From: Hyaloperonospora brassicae
Lineage: Eukaryota > Oomycota > Peronosporomycetes > Peronosporales > Peronosporaceae
Length of the DNA: 64,000 nt
NCBI GenBank assembly: GCA_947650285.1
Contig: CANTFL010001447.1
Span: 1 to 64,000 of the forward strand
Reading direction: 5' to 3'
Part shown: positions 1 to 11,520 of the stretch, piece by piece
Layout: each line of letters starts with the position of its first letter
Position numbering within the stretch: position 1 is the stretch's first letter
The notes under the pieces: generated by a model
What the model saw: the letters and a program-made list of their open reading frames with translations, nothing else
The model's database searches: none
What the model was told of the DNA's origin: nothing
Translations under genes and position numbers: made by a program

Positions 1-205
1 TGGAAGTAGTTGTCTGTTCCAAGCAGGTCATCGGGTTTCTTCATCGTACTGGCTTCTTGCAGGGGTCCTTAATCTCTTGGGCTCATAACCTGTTATGTCG
101 AAGGAAAATTGGAAAGTGTATTGAATTAGTTTTCTTATGAACTTACTCGTCGTGTTATCTTCTTCTACCTTGTAGCTTTCCCTGATCTTGATGGATTCTA
201 GAACA
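1..205 (-). mobile_element. 5' end of a Copia-type LTR retrotransposon (cut by window edge)
   Basis: Read on the minus strand, an ATG at 44-42 opens MKKPDDLLGTDNYF, which resembles the start of a Copia Gag. Upstream of it at 79-90 lies GGTTATGAGCCC, a primer-binding site complementary to the anticodon stem-loop of initiator tRNA-Met, as in other Copia elements that prime with a tRNA fragment. The plus-strand bases TGTTATG at 91 directly follow it and would be the inner edge of the 5' LTR. The outer LTR edge is uncertain; a CA at 204-205 gives an LTR of about 115 bp. The body of the element lies outside the window to the left. Confidence 0.6.
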
Positions 206-229
206 TACACTCAAGGTAGTTCTAGAATC
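194..229. repeat. 11-bp perfect inverted repeat at the outer edge of the Copia LTR
   Basis: GATTCTAGAAC at 194-204 is followed by its exact reverse complement at 219-229, with a 14-base spacer. It sits where the left Copia fragment meets the older Gypsy remnant, so it may be part of the LTR end or of the target. Its role is unknown. Confidence 0.6.
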
Positions 230-265
230 ATCAGACTGCACGTGAACCGTTTACACCCTGTCGTA

Positions 266-798
266 TCATCGCTGTCTTGTCACTTGTGCGTAGCAAATCA
301 CAGTTGGCTTTGTTGACCGTGCATTGACAGTGCACACATCAACAGTAACAACTGAGCGAAATCCACATCGCGTTCGCTCAATCCCTTTATCTTCAGATGA
401 TACGGGAAGAGTAATACAGCGGAGCTGACGGATATTCCGTACAATGAGTTGGACGTGAAGAGCCATTTCATCGTCGATAATTGAGTGTATACGTAGATGC
501 CATTTCCTGCGAGTAGAGCAGGCGTAATCTTCAGCAACTGAAGCAAATCTAGGACTTCGCGCTTCCGCAGGGTGGTAATTGAGCTCGCCTTCCTTCAACA
601 CTCGACCAAAAACCATACCGGGTGCAATAATCCGTCCTGCATTTGCATCAATGTACTTCTCAACGCCCAATCATTAGCAAAAACCATCACATGAAGTTCG
701 GCTGTGAAAAGAAAGTGACGCAGGACTGGAGCCTTGACGATTTGCTGTTGCAACATAGCAAAAGACGCGCGCGGGCCGATCAGGTTTGCTCTTGACAA
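266..798 (-). pseudogene. Decayed Ty3/Gypsy RNase H domain
   Basis: Two overlapping minus-strand frames together carry an oomycete Gypsy RNase H. They include a segment with LFTAELHVMVFANDWALRST followed by LMQMQDGLLHPVWF (595-798), and then GRVLKEGELNYHPAEA (266-670). Frameshifts separate the pieces and no reading frame is intact. The domain is downstream of the reverse transcriptase at 996-1843, as expected for pol. No integrase is visible further left, because the remnant meets the Copia fragment there. Confidence 0.65.
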
Positions 799-995
799 GA
801 AATCGTCGTCATTGAGTTGACAAAGTTGTTCTCCGTACGCAGCGATGTTTGGATGAACTGGCTGTAATAGTTAATCGCACCGAGAAACGCTTTCATACCC
901 TTTTAGGCGCTGAAATGGCTACTCAGTGAGTTACACTGGTTTGGTCGGGTCGACCGCAATGCCCTGTGCTGTCACTTTACCGATTGGTTATTCAC

Positions 996-1843
996 TTAGG
1001 GCTGTACGAAGATGCTCTTTGTAAAGATGATGCTAATTCTACACTTTGTGGAGCGTACCAGCAACCGTTCGAGCGTCGCTAAACATTCGTCGAAATTTTT
1101 GCCTCCAAAACATATATCGTCTACAAACGATCGTCGACAGAACACGGAGACAGCAGTTGAGTCATCAAGTTCGCCTGTGGCAAAAATGTTGCTCGCCAGA
1201 TCATTGACCAGACGTCGCAACGGATCCGACTCGTCGAGTGCTCGATAATCATCTTCGAGATTTGTCAACGCTGATCCACCCGAGCCTAACTCGTTGATCT
1301 CTGTGGTTTCGGTTGCACGCTTACTCGCTGATTCATCTTCGGAAACTTTAATTTTGGTGGCGAAGTTTTACCAACCACCTTTCGGGTGAACATTCCCCAC
1401 CAACGAGTTGTCGACGAGTTGTTGATAGATCATGGGAGCGTTCTTAAGTCCAAACGGCATACGCCACCACTCAAAATGCTCTAGGGCACATACACATGCC
1501 GCGCTCGTTCCGTCATCATTACCGCCCAATATCCACTGTCCGCATCGAGTGAGCAAAAGCACTTGTAGATAACTAACTCGAATAACAGCTCGTCGACTAG
1601 GGGCATTGCGTACTCCACACTGACCGTGACTGCGTTGGCTAGTTTATAATCGACGCATTACCGGATGTCCCATTTTTCTCTGGGACGATTACCATGGGCG
1701 ATGCCCATGGACTCCGGGATAACGAGATCAATTTTTTCCTTTATAATCGCTTCAACAGCTCGTAAAGCTTTAATAGATAGCATAATGGAACCCTTCTGGC
1801 CCGTTGCTTGATGGGACCATGACCTTAAACGTCGGTATCGCAA
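996..1843 (-). pseudogene. Decayed Ty3/Gypsy reverse transcriptase
   Basis: The minus-strand frame at 1368-1562 contains FEWWRMPFGLKNAPMIYQQL, a Gypsy RT motif before the active site. The frame at 996-1268 contains SFVDDICFGG, the catalytic YxDD box in the FVDD form. The frame at 1658-1843 covers the RT N-terminal region (VIPESMGIAHGNRPREKWDIR). The three parts are in different frames with stops between them, so the gene is dead. Order and spacing fit one minus-strand pol gene running from about 3360 down to 266. Confidence 0.75.
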
Positions 1844-2665
1844 ACCGCCCCGTATGCTGGAGGTGGTAACGCGTTAACACTGGAGATCCTGATCCCTTCG
1901 TGTTTTTGCATCACACCAATCAACTTTTCGTGTCGGGCTTTCGTGTGATCCATGCACACAGCATTATATCCGGTGTAGCCTTGCTTGTTTGGCGCTAATT
2001 CCGTGAGATCCGGTAAGAACGCAAGTTCTTGAGCATAATATACCAGGCTGATGTTGCTCGCGATATGAATCAAGTGTGGTGTTTCAATCGGAGAAGGTGT
2101 CGATGTATCACCCATATTCGTCGCACTTACCGCCTCTAACGCACACAGGAATCGGCGTTCTAGGTCATCAAACTGTGACCCGTACCCGCCTGTCGTCGTA
2201 TCGTATCGTGGGTCGTCGATTCGGCTGGCAGGAACTGGCTCGGTGTCAACTTGACCGTCTGCAGCGCTCGACTCGTCGGATTGAGCTGAATAGAAAAGGT
2301 CGATACTACTGCTTTTACTTCCCATGCACGTGACTGAGCACAACTTTCGAGCGGGAGTAGAGTTGCATAGGCTTCGTCTGGCGGTCGTTTTTTTTTGTCA
2401 GTCCCGTGATGTTCCTCATATCGTGTGCACGATCTGTCTCGGTCTGGGCATATTCATTACCGCAGCGCTCTATGGTTGTGTCGACTTCTTCGTCAGACGT
2501 AGTCGCTCTGTCATGGCGGACGTGATCACCCCGTCGTAAAATTCCTGTAGGTTGTGTATAGGCTCGCCGCTCGACATCAGGTGGTTGTTGACTCAGCCAT
2601 TCCGCATACTGCTGATGCTCTCTCTTAAACAACCGTCTTTCCATCACGTTCTCATATGCTAACAC
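1825..2665 (-). pseudogene. Protease-to-RT linker of the decayed Gypsy element
   Basis: Two minus-strand frames (2315-2665 and 1825-2343) encode hydrophilic sequence, including NVMERRLFKREHQQYAEWL and DEEVDTTIERCG, ending just before the RT. I see no catalytic motif. Its position between a retropepsin-like segment and the RT makes it the linker region of pol. The two frames overlap, indicating a frameshift. Confidence 0.5.
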
Positions 2666-3135
2666 CTGTCAGTCGTGATACTTCGTCGCGTTCAGTCTTA
2701 CGTAGCCGTCATTAGGCGGTATAATTCCGTGTGGTTACCATAGCACGACTGGATGGTGCGCTGGACACGAAGCGCTTCTCGTCGAGACGCTCGTCAGCCG
2801 TGCTCTCGTACCCATCTTTTTCTTATTGTATATCGCCGTCGGCACGATTGTAGGTAGGCGACGGATCCATAGCTCATTTGTCGACTTGTTGTCTTGATTC
2901 CGCTACAGCCGGAATTATTCATACAACCGGCTCTCGACATCCAATGAGCTAGCTGGTCCTCCAGCGACCTCGTCCCCGTATGAGGTGTCGTTGACATCTC
3001 TCGCTGACCTTAATGGAGATATGTCTATATTATTCGGCTGTTTGGATGTCGTGTTGAACAAGTCCAGTCGGATACCGGCTGGTATCATGAATCCGTCTCG
3101 AGGATGAGGTCTACCCCTGCATGATGCGGCATAAT

Positions 3136-3360
3136 TCACACTTCAAATTTGTGAACTACTTCCCATCCAAGAGTGACCTTCGATGTTGTTCGTGACGTGG
3201 TGACGACCTTCAAGCTTCCGATTCGTTGGACATCAATCTGTTTGTCCGTGCTCATGTGACCCTTGAGCGTAAATTTTCGTGCGAAAGACCCACTAATCGT
3301 CGAGATGTTAGCTTCGGTTTCAAGAAGTATCGTAGTCCGTTGATCATTTACTGCTCCCAT
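3136..3360 (-). pseudogene. Retropepsin-like fragment of the decayed Gypsy element
   Basis: The minus-strand frame starts GAVNDQRTTILLETEANIST, matching the N-terminal lobe of a retroviral-type aspartic protease. The expected D-T/S-G-A active-site box reads E-T-E-A here, so the catalytic aspartate and glycine are both lost. It lies between gag zinc-binding sequence to the right and the pol linker to the left. Confidence 0.6.
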
Positions 3361-3530
3361 TCAAAATATCTCATTCTTACTCTCCGATAAAACATCTTGG
3401 ACGATTACCATCCTAGTCGCTCCCCTTGTAACAACTTAAGTGGCTTCTCCGATTCCATCTGTCGCCGAGAGTTGGGCGATGCGTTCATCCGAGTCATCGC
3501 TTTTTCACCATCGATTTTTTCATCGATAGT

Positions 3531-4450
3531 TTACGACTCCGGTTGATCTTGCAATCGATTTACGCTTCCCCACACTTCATCGCGGGGCCTTTTTGTGTCT
3601 CCAACAAAAGCGAACACGCAGTTCGCGTGGACTGCTGGTTCTTTTGACTGTGGCATCCTGTTGTGTCCCGACCCGGTCGAAGTCAGCGAGCCTCCTAGTT
3701 GATTGGCCTGGTGAATAAATATGTTGTAGTTTTTCGGGTACAGTTGTTCGATCAATCGATGACTTGACGGACTTAATCAGCTTTTCAAACTTCGTGAACA
3801 GTTCACACCTGCCGACGTCATGCACTTATTTGCAGAATTTGCACCGGCGTCTGCAAAATTGAGCGTCGTTTCCTGCTGCACCACACGCACCACAGGTACC
3901 CCATGGTCGGCGTTCTCACAAGTAGTCTTGCCGATGACGCTAGTTGACTTGGTCACGTTGATCATTTCGTGCCTCATGCTCAGCTGGTACGCCCTCCCGA
4001 CCCATAGTGTTAGGACCAGATCGTACCCGCTTGCCGCGTTCTATCGTCAACATCACCCTGTTCATTCCTCTGCCCATCTCCATGTAATCGGTGTCATGGT
4101 TCGGTTCGTAGTCGTTCGAGTGGTCATAGTCGCTTTCTTCATCCTGTGACTCGTACTGATCAGCGTGTTGTCTCAGTTCTTCAGAGACATCCCGTAAATC
4201 GTCCGTATTCGCCGAAGCGAGGGTGATATGGTGGCTATAATCTTGCTCGTATCACCCTTTCCGTCCTTTGCGACAAGGTTTTCTGTCTCTGCTGAAGATG
4301 CTGTGTTCGTCGCGTCTTTCTCGGTGATCGAATCGGTCACCACCGGTTCGCTTTACCCCACTCTGGGATTAAAGGGGTTAATTTCTCTACCCCACATCAG
4401 CTATAATGTCGTCGTTTAGCTTCACTACGGGATCGGATGGCGTTGTTGAC
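3531..4450 (-). pseudogene. Gag C-terminal region with broken zinc-binding motifs (Gypsy)
   Basis: Read on minus, the stretch around 3930-3790 gives a cysteine-rich segment ending FCRRRCKFCK, an in-frame stop, then VHDVGRCELFTKFEKLIKSV. This is the same kind of gag tail as in the Gypsy element at the right end of the window. Upstream, acidic sequence such as SQDEESDYDHSNDYEPNHDT is readable between stops. Several frameshifts and stops are present. The N-terminal half of Gag is not recognisable further right. Confidence 0.6.
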
Positions 4451-7400
4451 GGCGAATAGGATATACAACGAGGCGCTGTCTAATTCGGCGATGGCGAGCT
4501 TGGTGAATCTTGAACACTAAAGAATGACAATGTATTGGCATTGACAACAAAGGCACTTACGAAACGTTTGATTCGATTACGACGACCGACTGAAATAACG
4601 CTGCGGCGAGTGGTCAAGCTGAATCTGAAAAATGCAGAACGCGTAAGCTCCTTAAACTGCATCACGATCCCGGTGATCCTTAATCACCCGATCCCGCGTC
4701 CGGAGACGTGGGGTGAGTCGAAGAAAATCGATAAGACATGCGTGTACATACATGCTGTTGGTGTCTGAAAGTCTGAGGTCGTGGTTAGTGAGCCTGTGGG
4801 CTCTGGTTTAAAATTCGGGACCTAGGTCGGCTTCATCAAGGACTTCGAGATCGCGACTTCGATTCTAGACGTTGCATTTAGAATGTTTAGGACGGTGAAT
4901 GCGATCATGACATGCAAACAGACGATCTTGAATTCTAGTTGTCATGGGGAGAGCGCGATATGAATGTAGTTGTATTCCCCGATGTAATTTATATCGGCAA
5001 TATGGAGGTTTCGAACAACTTTTCAGCGCTGGCGATGATGTCCTGAAGTAGCCAAAAAATTAACATCGCCTAATTTCTTTCTTGTTTGCTGACACGCAGC
5101 TGATTGTCAATTTAGTTGCTCACTTGCAGCTGCCAGCGAAGAGCATCGTTATTTTTTTAAATTGTTAACGAATTCTTACGAGAAGTTTTGGGGAAGTGGG
5201 TCTAGTAATTTCGTGACAGAAGGACTGATCGCGCTCCGGCTAACTCTGGTGTGGCAAACGAGTGGTAGATACGACCATAACAGTCTCATTACGTCAGTTG
5301 GACTAGTGGGGATAGTCGGTGTAATCGAAATTCCGTTCTGAGATTATAGGGTGACTGGTGTGGAGAAGGAGTATTTACGCCGTACGCAATCGCGGTCGGC
5401 GACGAGATCGTGATCAAGTAGTCGACTGTCTGGGGTCTAGTGAAGAGTCGGGATCACAAGAATCTTGGGATCGACTCTCCACCACAGAGTCAATTGATCC
5501 ATTCATTCGATGTGAATACTGGTCGCAGATAAACCTCCTGCGACATCGACTTGCGCCTGGTCTAAATCTTCTTTAACTTACCAATTTATCAGCAGGTTGA
5601 CGTGAACGTTCTTGTCCAAATTTGGACAATTCGGTGAGAAGGAAGTTTTAGTCAACCTAGTGTGCTTCGACTTGGGTATATAGACTAGCGCTCATTTCTT
5701 TCGCTATTGCTGCTATCTTACCCAGAACGGCTAGATCTTGGTCATGGATCTTCCGGGGCTTTTGTTAATCCTGCAGATGCAATTCGTTTAATTGATCAGA
5801 AATGGCGGTAGTCTCGCGATAGAGATGATCAAAATCACCATCTCGATATGACTGTTCTGCGCACAGCAACTTCCATTGACGACTAATGTACAAGGACTGA
5901 TGCCGATTTTCAGACAAATACATCTATTATTCGTGGGAAAATAAAAAACGCCCCGTTTAATCACGAAATTTAAAATGTCCCAGATACTTAGAAAATAGAA
6001 AAAGGCCCCACGTCCTAGTTTACTTAAGTTAATCAGGACAAAAAGAGTTATATCCACGTTGTCGTTCAACTAACTGACAAAAACTTTGACGAATACGCTT
6101 AAGGCACCATCGCACATTTCCTTCCTGAAATATGCCTACAGACGAAGAAGTCTACAGGCATTATAGTCATCAATAAGAGCTACACAGAAAGAATAGAGTC
6201 ATTTTGGTCTACTGTTATGATTAAGGTCTTATCAGTATTCAATTTGATAAGCAGGAAGGGAATTGAGATCCCACAAGTAGTGCAACATTTATAGCAACCG
6301 CATCACCTACAGCAACAACAAAAGCAGCAGCAACATCAATAATAGCAACTGAAACAACAGTAAATAAGCAATTATATTAATATCAACAACACAAGTACCG
6401 ACTGACTGTGGTTACGGCCGCGACCGATGATACGACGACGCGTTTATGTCCTCATAACATCCTCTGCGCCTGCAACTGATGGCTGCAAGCGCAATACGCC
6501 CGCAACTGGTGGCCGCAAGCGCAGCACGCCCACGGCAGAACCCTCTCCGCGGCTTCCGAAACAGGGCGGGGTTGGTCACGGTCGTAAAGTGGTATAACAA
6601 AGATGGTTTAAGACGTGGATTATATGCGTGCCACATTAACTTGAGTATACTATGACGGGGGAATCTTTTTAGTTCCAAGATTAAATAAGCATTTTTTTGC
6701 CATTATTCGTGCTAGGGAGGTGCTTCTAAGATGAACGGATCGTTTAATATGGCATGCTGTCGCTGGAAAAGGGATACGTAAAAAGAAGCCTATATGTACG
6801 GAAGAGATATGATTATTCTCAGCGATCTCTTTTAAGTCAGCTGCTCAATACAGCTGAAGATAGTATATTTAATTTAATTAGGATGAAGGCGATCGATCGA
6901 ATCACCAAGGCATATATAGTGGCAAAGGTGTATTACACGTCGTCCACATGCACTGCCGAAGCTTAAGTAGAAGAGATCGTTACCTGAGTCGAAATACATT
7001 CGAGGACGAACCATCGCGGCAGATGATGTGGGTGAATTACAAACCAAAGCGATCTAGATGCTCTGACATTTCGACAGGAGGCGGAAGGGTGCATCAGCAT
7101 TCGAGCGTTTGATATCGTCAGTCGATTCACGATATCGAGTCAGCTTGATGAACTGGCGATTTAAGTGACGTGCCGCGATGTTTAAAGAGTTATAACATCG
7201 GAACATCCGACGGTACCGGTGAAGTCAGACGGTTGGAAGGGGAAGACGGGCGAGGCGACATGATGACTTATGGCATGTTTGATAAAATCAGTATACATAG
7301 GGTGGTGCTTGTACTATTGACCTCAATATAGGTGGCGGGCGAGAAAATGCATTGTGGACAACGACGTCCTTACTCCTTGTCCGTCTTAAATAAATACATT

Positions 7401-7676
7401 ATTCGGATGCGTGACAACCAATAGCTGGGAATTAAAACTCGTTTTTCGTACACATCGATAAAAGTTTAAGTAAAACGACCTCGATCTAGGACCAGGTACC
7501 GCTTTTTAAGAGCCTCGATCGGTCTGTCGCATTTATACTTTCCGATTCAGGTCAAACTACATGGAAAGTGGAACATTGGCTGATGGAAATTGGAAAAAAG
7601 GTGACTAATACCTATGTAATGAGGCCCTCGACGGTTGGAAGGATGCATTGACTGATGAGATCAATAATACACCCCG
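4451..7676. other. Gene-poor stretch, no supported gene
   Basis: Only short frames of under 100 codons are present and none resembles a known family. It holds an imperfect inverted repeat at 6131-6160 (ATGCCTACAGAC against its near complement, 10 of 12 pairs) and a 30-bp tandem duplication at 6468-6527. The rest is moderately AT-rich and may be fully decayed transposon sequence. Confidence 0.5.
6468..6527. repeat. Two-copy 30-bp tandem duplication
   Basis: Units 6468-6497 and 6498-6527 differ at only a few bases and share GCAACTG and GCAAGCGCA cores. It is not part of any gene I can support. Confidence 0.65.
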
Positions 7677-8020
7677 TGTAATGGGGCACTGGAACTACGA
7701 ACTGGCAGCAGTGCGTAGTAAGTTCTCACTGAATGCAGTGAGAACCAGTGCCCTCGTTAACTTGCGTACACCGTACGTGCTCATAGAAAGACAAGGCACC
7801 AAATGACATAGTTTAGTAGAGGGAAAACGTAAAACTGTACAAATATATAAAGCCCTATAGGTCTCTTACTTCTTGTCTTGCTCTAAAAGTACCAAACCAT
7901 GTATGCTGACGTCTACTATCCACCTATTGCGCGCGTCTAGCAGCGATTGGTGGATCGATTTAATCGTTATATTGATCAATGAGTAGACCCTTGGGTCATC
8001 GCAACGATATCACTGTAAGG
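7677..8020. repeat. Possible solo LTR (copy 1 of a dispersed family)
   Basis: The segment begins TGTAATGGGGCACTGG and has a nested hairpin: GGGCACTGG near 7684 pairs with CCAGTGCCC near 7745, enclosing a perfect 10-bp stem GTTCTCACTG/CAGTGAGAAC (7722-7745). A TATATAAAG box follows near 7844, then TGACGTCTACT (7907) and AGCAGCGATTGGTGG (7939-7953). The last two motifs recur at 51046-51091, and the last also at 46976-46990. Box order looks like LTR U3-R-U5. The right edge is a guess. Confidence 0.4.
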
Positions 8021-8611
8021 TGTATGAGACAATCTCCATCGTACGTGCCAAAAGGGCCAGTAGAAGGTATCTAAATAGATGCGGTGAAGTTGTTTTCAGC
8101 CTCTTTGGCTCAGTATATATTAATATTCCTAATCTCTAATCAATCACGATGCATTAATATTTTCGACCTATTCGGTTATTGGTAATTTGTTTTTCGATCA
8201 AACGGCAGAAATAATCTCAGAGGTCTGGCGGTCTGGCACGAGCTGCGCCAATCCGAGTGTGTATCTCTCTGTCTCTCCATCAGCAGTGTGCATAAAAAGT
8301 GATAGCAAGACCCTACACTTGCCGACCGAGACCAATTTTCCATTCTATTTCCGTCACGTTTCGCTCATGTTATACGATACCCCGGGTCACATGTTCCCAT
8401 AACAGTGGTCCGGATTATGCTTGCCCCCATCGATGCTTTTACTTGCACCGGAGATTGTCTTCGTGCGGCGCGTCAATGTGCTTCTATATACCCCTCCATT
8501 CTTGCACTTGTTGGCAGAGGTAACACAAGTTGTACGATCTTCAGGGACTGGTATCCACGTGTCACACATAATCGTTTGCAGTTCGCCATGCGCCAACACT
8601 GCGCTTTCAGC
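8021..8611. other. Intergenic, downstream of the glycosyltransferase-like gene
   Basis: I see no supported gene. Short plus-strand frames here overlap one another without family resemblance. This is the 3' flank of the minus-strand gene that ends at 8612. Confidence 0.5.
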
Positions 8612-11482
8612 TTAAACTCCTTCAGGTGCGTTCTCCTCGGCGGCCTCCTGCCATGGCGTGTGCACGCTGCCCACCGTAAGCAAATCCTGGCGAACGCCCT
8701 TTACGAGTCGCAAACGTCGGTTCTCGTTGAATCCGTTCGGGCACATCTTGGTCTTGTGGTCGACCAGCGCCTGGTTAAGGACCTTGATACTCGTGCACAC
8801 ACCATAAGCCTCCAGTAAATGCTGCTGGTCGTCGCCACTTTGCTTGGCTAGCGACCAGACGCTCGCAGGCGGTGACGCCAGCAGCCACGAGTCGCACGCA
8901 AACAAGTTGTGGGGCAGAAGCTGCTTGTCAAATAGCCATTTGAGGCCACGGTCGTCGCTGGCTTCGTACGACTGGCGCATATGCAGCAGAGGCGGCGCTT
9001 CTCCTGGAATAATGGGAGTCGCAGGGTCCGCGCACGGATTGCGCTTCAGCATACTGACAAAACCAGTGTAGTCGTCCCCTTTGTTGCCAAGCGCCAAATT
9101 GTCAAACGTCGTATGCTTTACTCCGTGCTTTGCTGCTGCAAGCAAGTATCCCAGCATCTCGCTCATCCAGAACTCGCGGTTCCTTTGCTCACGCATGAGC
9201 ACCGTCATGTTGCAGTAGTCGTCAATCAGCTGGGTCAGGTCCTTGCGTGTGAGAGCGTACGGAGGACCGACAGCGAAAAACTCAGAGGCGTTGGCCTCCG
9301 ACACCTTTGCGCATTCGGGGCAGATGGAGCTGCTATTCTTGAAGGCCGTCGTGCCCAGATACTGCGACCATCGCTGCGCCACCGCGACGCCATCCGTCAC
9401 AGTATCGCTCACATTTTCGCGCGAGCCACTGTACACAAAAAAGCGCTTGTACTGTCGCATGCCTTCAATGACCTCCGCGTCGCGCGCGTAGTCTCCCGAG
9501 TTGACACCTTTCGCGGACGTCACTCGACCACCAGTGTTCACGGCAAATCGCCGGATGAACAAAAAGTCCGGGTCCAGCACCACAACAAGGTCCTCGCGCA
9601 CGGGCGGATTGGCAGACTCCAGCCAGTCCCGAAGTCCAAACGGCTTGTTGTACGGCACATAATCATCAGGCGTCGACGATTGCTGCTCCGTCTCGTTGGA
9701 AGCTTCTATCGGAGCAGGGAGTGAGCGGAAGTCGCGCGTCACGTGGATACGCAGGTGCGGCGAAGACTGATACGAACGACGAAGCAGCTCCTCCTCCTCG
9801 TCAATCGAGCAACCGCTCACAATGCGAGTGAGCGCCCCGCGCTGACCAACTCGTGCAAAACTCTGCGCAAGCGCCTCGCTCTGCCAGTGCTGGTGCGGCT
9901 CGCAAGACGTCGTAAAGACAAAGTGCAGCTCGTCGCTCTCTTCTTGCCCTGGCTTCACGTTGCTCTCGTTCACCACGTCACTGCTCTGCTTTTGCTTATA
10001 GTCGCCAAAGTAGACGGGTGGGTCCGTTTCCAGGGGCGAGCCATCCGCGAGCGCTACAGCAGTGCGCCACGCTTCCTCTTGAAACTCCATTGGCATGCGA
10101 CGGTTGTGATTGTAGCCAGTAGGGCACACGTGCGCGCGGTAGCTCTCCGACGCGCTATTGTACGCCTCCACTGCCAGACACACACTAATCATGTGGCGCC
10201 GACGAAGCACGTTCGGCACGTGCTCGTACCCACTCGTGTGGCTCGCGAGGTGCCACATATGGGCCGGCGGCTGGCGCAGCAAATACGCGTCGCACGCAAA
10301 AAAGTCCACTGGCACCCGATCGGCAAAGAAACTCCACTCGCGGCCGTCGATCCACTGCGGGAGCGTCAAGTTGAGCGCGCGGATCGAGATGGGGTACGAT
10401 GACAGCGCCAGATCGCGACCAGTGGCGCGCTCGCTGCACGGGTTGTGCTTCACGTCGTCGGCAAAGTCCCAGTTCTGGTACCGCGAGGGGTAGTGGTGGA
10501 CACTGAGCACACTCGCAATGCTAATCGCTGTCTGCGTGTGCGCCGCCGCAAGTGGCACTGCCAAGTGCCGCTGCTCGTGCGCGAGTTGGGCCCACACGTC
10601 CACTGCCGTCGGCAGCAGCTGCCGCCACACGCGCACAGACGCGACAAACGGCGCAATTGCAGCGTACGCGCGCCAGTCACTGAGCTGCAGCGCCGGAGAG
10701 TCCGCCGGCAACACCCGCGCGAGATCCTCGCGCGACAGCGGCAGCGTCTGCGGCCAGTACCACGCCGCGTCTTGTCCCGCAATCATAGGCCGTGACGCCG
10801 TCGTGTCTGTCCAGAGCGTCTGCACGTCCAATAGCTTTGTGACGATCGCGTCACTGTCAATAGCCATCACGAGATCATCATCTGCTGCTGCTCTGTCTGC
10901 TGCTCGGTCGGCTCCGTCTGCTGTGATGGAATGTACCCACTTGGCCAGTACTGCGACGTGTAGAGTCGTTGTGAGCAGTTGCGCGCCAAAGAGCGGCGAA
11001 GTTGAAGTGGGCGCAGCTGACGGTCCGTCGGGGAACGTGAGCGTCTGCACGTCGTGTCGCGCGTCCTGTTGGCGCCCGAGTTGCGCGGCGTCGGCGGCCG
11101 AACAGTTGTACAGCAGCTGCGTGAGGTTCCCGCTGTAGCCCGCGCGGCGCAGTGTGAACGACAGCACTTTGGCCTGAACGGCGTCGCGTGGGCGACACGT
11201 CGACGTGAACACAATGTGCTGTATAGGACGTGGGGCGGCGCTGTCGATGTCGCTGTCTTTGGGGGCTGCTGGGCGGCGTTTCATTTGATGTTTGTATGCG
11301 TCGATGGGCGAGTGGGTCGTGGCGGCGGAGGACGACGCGAAGAAGCGCACGTTGAGGTACGTGTAGAGCAGCACGAGGAGCGCGAGGAGCGCGAGGGCGT
11401 AGCGGCGCGTGGCGAAGCGCGTGCGGTGGGGAGAGGCGGCGGCCATAGGGCGGCGACGCGGCGGCTGCCGGGACGGAAGCAT
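8612..11482 (-). CDS. Golgi-type glycosyltransferase-like protein with two HPAT/SERGT-like domains
   Basis: The 956-residue product has a basic N-terminus, one membrane segment at about residues 28-47 and a long lumenal part, i.e. a type II Golgi topology. Two related domains follow. The first starts near residue 88 (IQHIVFTSTC) with a DSD at 209-211. The second starts near 519 (LHFVFTTSCEPHQHWQSEAL) with DPD at 637-639. Both end with a matching block (FFACDAYLL...CPTGYNHNRR and LFACDSWLL...CPNGFNENRR). The starts resemble hydroxyproline O-arabinosyltransferase and peptidyl-serine galactosyltransferase proteins of plants and algae. A DxD triplet binds metal and nucleotide sugar in such enzymes. 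Substrate is unknown. ATG 11482 opens the longest frame; Met13 (11446) is an alternative start. No introns are needed. Confidence 0.8.
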   Translation of the reverse strand: MLPSRQPPRRRPMAAASPHRTRFATRRYALALLALLVLLYTYLNVRFFASSSAATTHSPIDAYKHQMKRRPAAPKDSDIDSAAPRPIQHIVFTSTCRPRDAVQAKVLSFTLRRAGYSGNLTQLLYNCSAADAAQLGRQQDARHDVQTLTFPDGPSAAPTSTSPLFGAQLLTTTLHVAVLAKWVHSITADGADRAADRAAADDDLVMAIDSDAIVTKLLDVQTLWTDTTASRPMIAGQDAAWYWPQTLPLSREDLARVLPADSPALQLSDWRAYAAIAPFVASVRVWRQLLPTAVDVWAQLAHEQRHLAVPLAAAHTQTAISIASVLSVHHYPSRYQNWDFADDVKHNPCSERATGRDLALSSYPISIRALNLTLPQWIDGREWSFFADRVPVDFFACDAYLLRQPPAHMWHLASHTSGYEHVPNVLRRRHMISVCLAVEAYNSASESYRAHVCPTGYNHNRRMPMEFQEEAWRTAVALADGSPLETDPPVYFGDYKQKQSSDVVNESNVKPGQEESDELHFVFTTSCEPHQHWQSEALAQSFARVGQRGALTRIVSGCSIDEEEELLRRSYQSSPHLRIHVTRDFRSLPAPIEASNETEQQSSTPDDYVPYNKPFGLRDWLESANPPVREDLVVVLDPDFLFIRRFAVNTGGRVTSAKGVNSGDYARDAEVIEGMRQYKRFFVYSGSRENVSDTVTDGVAVAQRWSQYLGTTAFKNSSSICPECAKVSEANASEFFAVGPPYALTRKDLTQLIDDYCNMTVLMREQRNREFWMSEMLGYLLAAAKHGVKHTTFDNLALGNKGDDYTGFVSMLKRNPCADPATPIIPGEAPPLLHMRQSYEASDDRGLKWLFDKQLLPHNLFACDSWLLASPPASVWSLAKQSGDDQQHLLEAYGVCTSIKVLNQALVDHKTKMCPNGFNENRRLRLVKGVRQDLLTVGSVHTPWQEAAEENAPEGV

Positions 11483-11520
11483 GAGGCGGGACGGCGAGGG
11501 GGATATGGGACGGTAAAGGC

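Noticed and set aside
8981..10795. Long open frames on plus inside the glycosyltransferase-like gene
   Set aside because: They are antisense to a 956-codon gene with clear domains and arise from its GC-rich codon use.
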